This document shows, one piece after another, positions 62,734 through 64,000 of a stretch of DNA of 64,000 nt. Position 1 is the first letter of the stretch. Every line of letters begins with the position of its first letter. Position numbers and translations under genes: made by a program. The DNA comes from Bacillus inaquosorum KCTC 13429. GTDB taxonomy: Bacteria; Bacillota; Bacilli; Bacillales; Bacillaceae. Location of the stretch: NCBI RefSeq assembly GCF_000332645.1, contig NZ_AMXN01000001.1:124001-188000 (forward strand). The letters are read 5' to 3'. The notes below the pieces were generated by a model. That model searched no databases and was not told where the DNA came from. It worked only from the letters and a program-made list of their open reading frames with translations.

Positions 62734-63303
62734 TTATTCAGTCGGTTCAATCAAGCCATATTTCCCATCATTTCTGCGGTACACGACATTTGTAAGGTTT
62801 GTTTCCGCATTTGTGAAAACAAAGAAATTATGGCCGAGCATATTCATTTGCAAGATCGCTTCTTCACTATCCATCGGCTTTAAATTAAAGCGTTTCTGAC
62901 GGACAATGTCCAAGCTCTCATCCTCTTCTATTTCATCCTGAACCGCAATATCTGTATCAGAGTCAAGGCCGTTTGCCAATAAATATTTTGGAGAGCCCTG
63001 CTCACGGAATTTACGGTTTACTTTCGTTTTATGCTTACGAATTTGACGTTCCAGTTTGTTTGTTGCGAGATCAATTGCGTTGTACATATCCTCGTTATGC
63101 ACCTCGGACCGAAGCGCCAGATCTGTCATTGGAATCGTAACCTCAACTTTAGACTCCTTGTCATTGTAAAACTTCAAGTTGACGTTCACATCGGCATTCA
63201 CGCTATGGTCAAAATAACGCTCCAGCTTGCCGATTTTCTTCTCGACATGATCCTTTAACGCGGGTGTCACTTCAATATTTTCTCCTCTGATGTTATAGTT
63301 CAT
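62734..63303 (-). CDS. hpf: Hpf (YvyD), long ribosome hibernation promoting factor
   Basis: 189 aa from ATG 63303. N-terminal HPF/YfiA domain (MNYNIRGENIEVTPALKDHV) binds the 30S decoding region; C-terminal domain (RQKRFNLKPMDSEEAILQMN) dimerises ribosomes to 100S. Protects ribosomes in stationary phase and stress. The extra N-terminal codon to 63306 (TTG) lacks a better site. Confidence 0.97.
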   Translation of the reverse strand: MNYNIRGENIEVTPALKDHVEKKIGKLERYFDHSVNADVNVNLKFYNDKESKVEVTIPMTDLALRSEVHNEDMYNAIDLATNKLERQIRKHKTKVNRKFREQGSPKYLLANGLDSDTDIAVQDEIEEDESLDIVRQKRFNLKPMDSEEAILQMNMLGHNFFVFTNAETNLTNVVYRRNDGKYGLIEPTE

Positions 63304-63348
63304 CAAAGAACGCCTCCCTTTTATTAAGGATATGTATCTATTTCTCCT

Positions 63349-63374
63349 TTACCCTTCACAATTCCTGCTGAAAC
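63349..63374 (-). promoter_or_regulatory. SigB promoter of hpf
   Basis: Minus strand: GTTTCA (63369-63374), 14-bp spacer, GGGTAA (63349-63354), a good match to the SigB consensus. hpf is a known SigB and SigH target; a GAATTTT element near 63388-63394 could be part of the SigH -10 but its -35 is unclear. Confidence 0.85.
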
Positions 63375-63492
63375 GTAAACTTTTTGTGAAAATTCAGTGA
63401 ACTTTGTCGAATTGTGTTGTATTTGCTGCTATATCAGCGGTTCGGAGGTATATGTATATGCTGATGGTACGAAACAAATACCTCACCCTCGC

Positions 63493-63879
63493 CTAATTGA
63501 TTACAAAGGGCTCCATGCATTTATGAATGGACAGCATCCATTTTCTATAATGAATCAAAAAATGTTCTTTTAAATACTCACAGAACTCATGGGAGGGAAA
63601 AGAGAAAGAAACCAATTGATCAAACTCCGCAAAAATTTCGTCAAATGCTTTAACGCAAATTTCAGCGCACCGCGTATTCATAACAAAGAGAAGTGTTGAA
63701 TGTGTTGAATCCAAATGAAAAAAGGCTTGGATCAGATCTTGGTAGATCCGATCCCCTTCTGTTTTTGATAAATTCTGTTCAGCCTCTATCAAATAACACA
63801 GCCCTTCCTCAATGGTAAAAAGAAGATGATAATAAGCTGATAAAAGCGTATAATCTTCAATGCTTTTCAAGGCACTCAC
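63493..63879 (-). CDS. Small helical protein of unknown function after fliT
   Basis: 128 aa as read from GTG 63879, whose first base follows the stop of the fliT-like gene directly. A TTG at 63870 has AGGTGAG five bases upstream and may be the true start (125 aa). The chain is helical, rich in Phe, Leu, Glu and Cys (five Cys), with no signal peptide. It sits between the flagellar export-chaperone genes and hpf, so it is probably expressed with fliD-fliS-fliT. I do not recognise a family; a chaperone or regulator in the flagellar system would fit but is unproven. Confidence 0.7.
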   Translation of the reverse strand: MSALKSIEDYTLLSAYYHLLFTIEEGLCYLIEAEQNLSKTEGDRIYQDLIQAFFHLDSTHSTLLFVMNTRCAEICVKAFDEIFAEFDQLVSFSFPSHEFCEYLKEHFLIHYRKWMLSIHKCMEPFVIN

Positions 63880-64000
63880 CTATTTACGCTTGTCATAATA
63901 TCTGCCGTCAATCGTGATGTTGTTATAAGGATTTAAATACGTCGTATGCATCGCACGTTTTCTTTTTACCTGCTGGAGTTCTGCTGCGATTGACTGCTTC
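63880..64000 (-). CDS. fliT: FliT-like flagellar chaperone, C-terminal fragment
   Basis: Only the last 39 codons are in the window: a helical stretch (AAELQQVKRKRAMHTTYLNP) and an ending IDGRYYDKRK before TAG. The ending (NPY ... DG.YYDKR) matches, from memory, the common C-terminus of Bacillus FliT-like proteins. Location next to hpf agrees with the fliD-fliS-fliT order. The start lies beyond the window edge. Confidence 0.7.
   Translation of the reverse strand, partial: KQSIAAELQQVKRKRAMHTTYLNPYNNITIDGRYYDKRK

Overview
This 64 kb window is chromosomal DNA of a low-GC Gram-positive endospore former of the Bacillus subtilis group. Gene order and many protein sequences match, from memory, the psdRS-crh-trxB-cwlO-his-nag-cypX-uvrAB-ftsEX-prfB-secA-hpf stretch of B. 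subtilis. Most genes lie on the minus strand. I see no tRNA or rRNA gene, CRISPR array, transposase or prophage, so this is core chromosome with a few small accessory genes.

Layout. 1-0.9 kb: the PsdRS-type peptide-sensing two-component system (kinase cut by the window edge), then a tiny lipoprotein gene. 1.3-5.7 kb: the yvcI-yvcJ-yvcK-whiA-crh-yvcN operon, linking nucleotide signalling, cell-wall precursor control and catabolite repression. 5.8-12.3 kb: trxB, the cell-wall endopeptidase gene cwlO with a long leader, the TPR gene yvcD and the drug exporter bmrA. 12.4-20.0 kb: the histidine operon hisZGDBHAFI, followed in the same transcription unit by two AT-rich unknown genes. 20.1-25.8 kb: yvpB and pelC, then hprK-lgt-yvoD-ppaX-yvoF. 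25.9-28.6 kb: nagA-nagB-nagR with its operator. 28.6-37.3 kb: the large phosphoesterase yvnB and the pulcherriminic acid locus (yvnA, cypX, yvmC, pchR/yvmB, yvmA) with repeated operators. 37.3-39.4 kb: the SigW-type yvlABCD operon. 39.5-46.5 kb: yvkN, a full-length second flagellin gene, uvrBA with a perfect LexA box, and csbA. 46.7-53.3 kb: a small secreted protein, yvkC-yvkB-yvkA and minJ. 53.3-64 kb: an intact swrA, ctpB, ftsEX, cccB, yvjA, prfB with its programmed frameshift, secA, hpf, a small unknown ORF and the 3' end of a fliT-like gene.

How the genes work together. Several belong to one physiological theme. CwlO is the endopeptidase controlled by FtsEX, and both are here. MinJ, SwrA, the extra flagellin, the FliT end and Hpf tie division and motility to stress. 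HprK, Crh, PpaX and NagR form a carbon-control set. csbA-uvrBA joins SigB and SOS control.

Most worth a second look: the intact second flagellin with SigD- and CsrA-like control signals; swrA in its functional 8-A state, as in undomesticated strains; the two unknown genes grafted onto the his operon through a hairpin at the hisI end; the shared GTT-N8-AAC operators of the pulcherrimin locus; and three small uncharacterised genes (1053-1262, 46776-47219, 63493-63879). I found no large novel multi-gene system. All family names and comparisons with strain 168 are from memory, without database searches.
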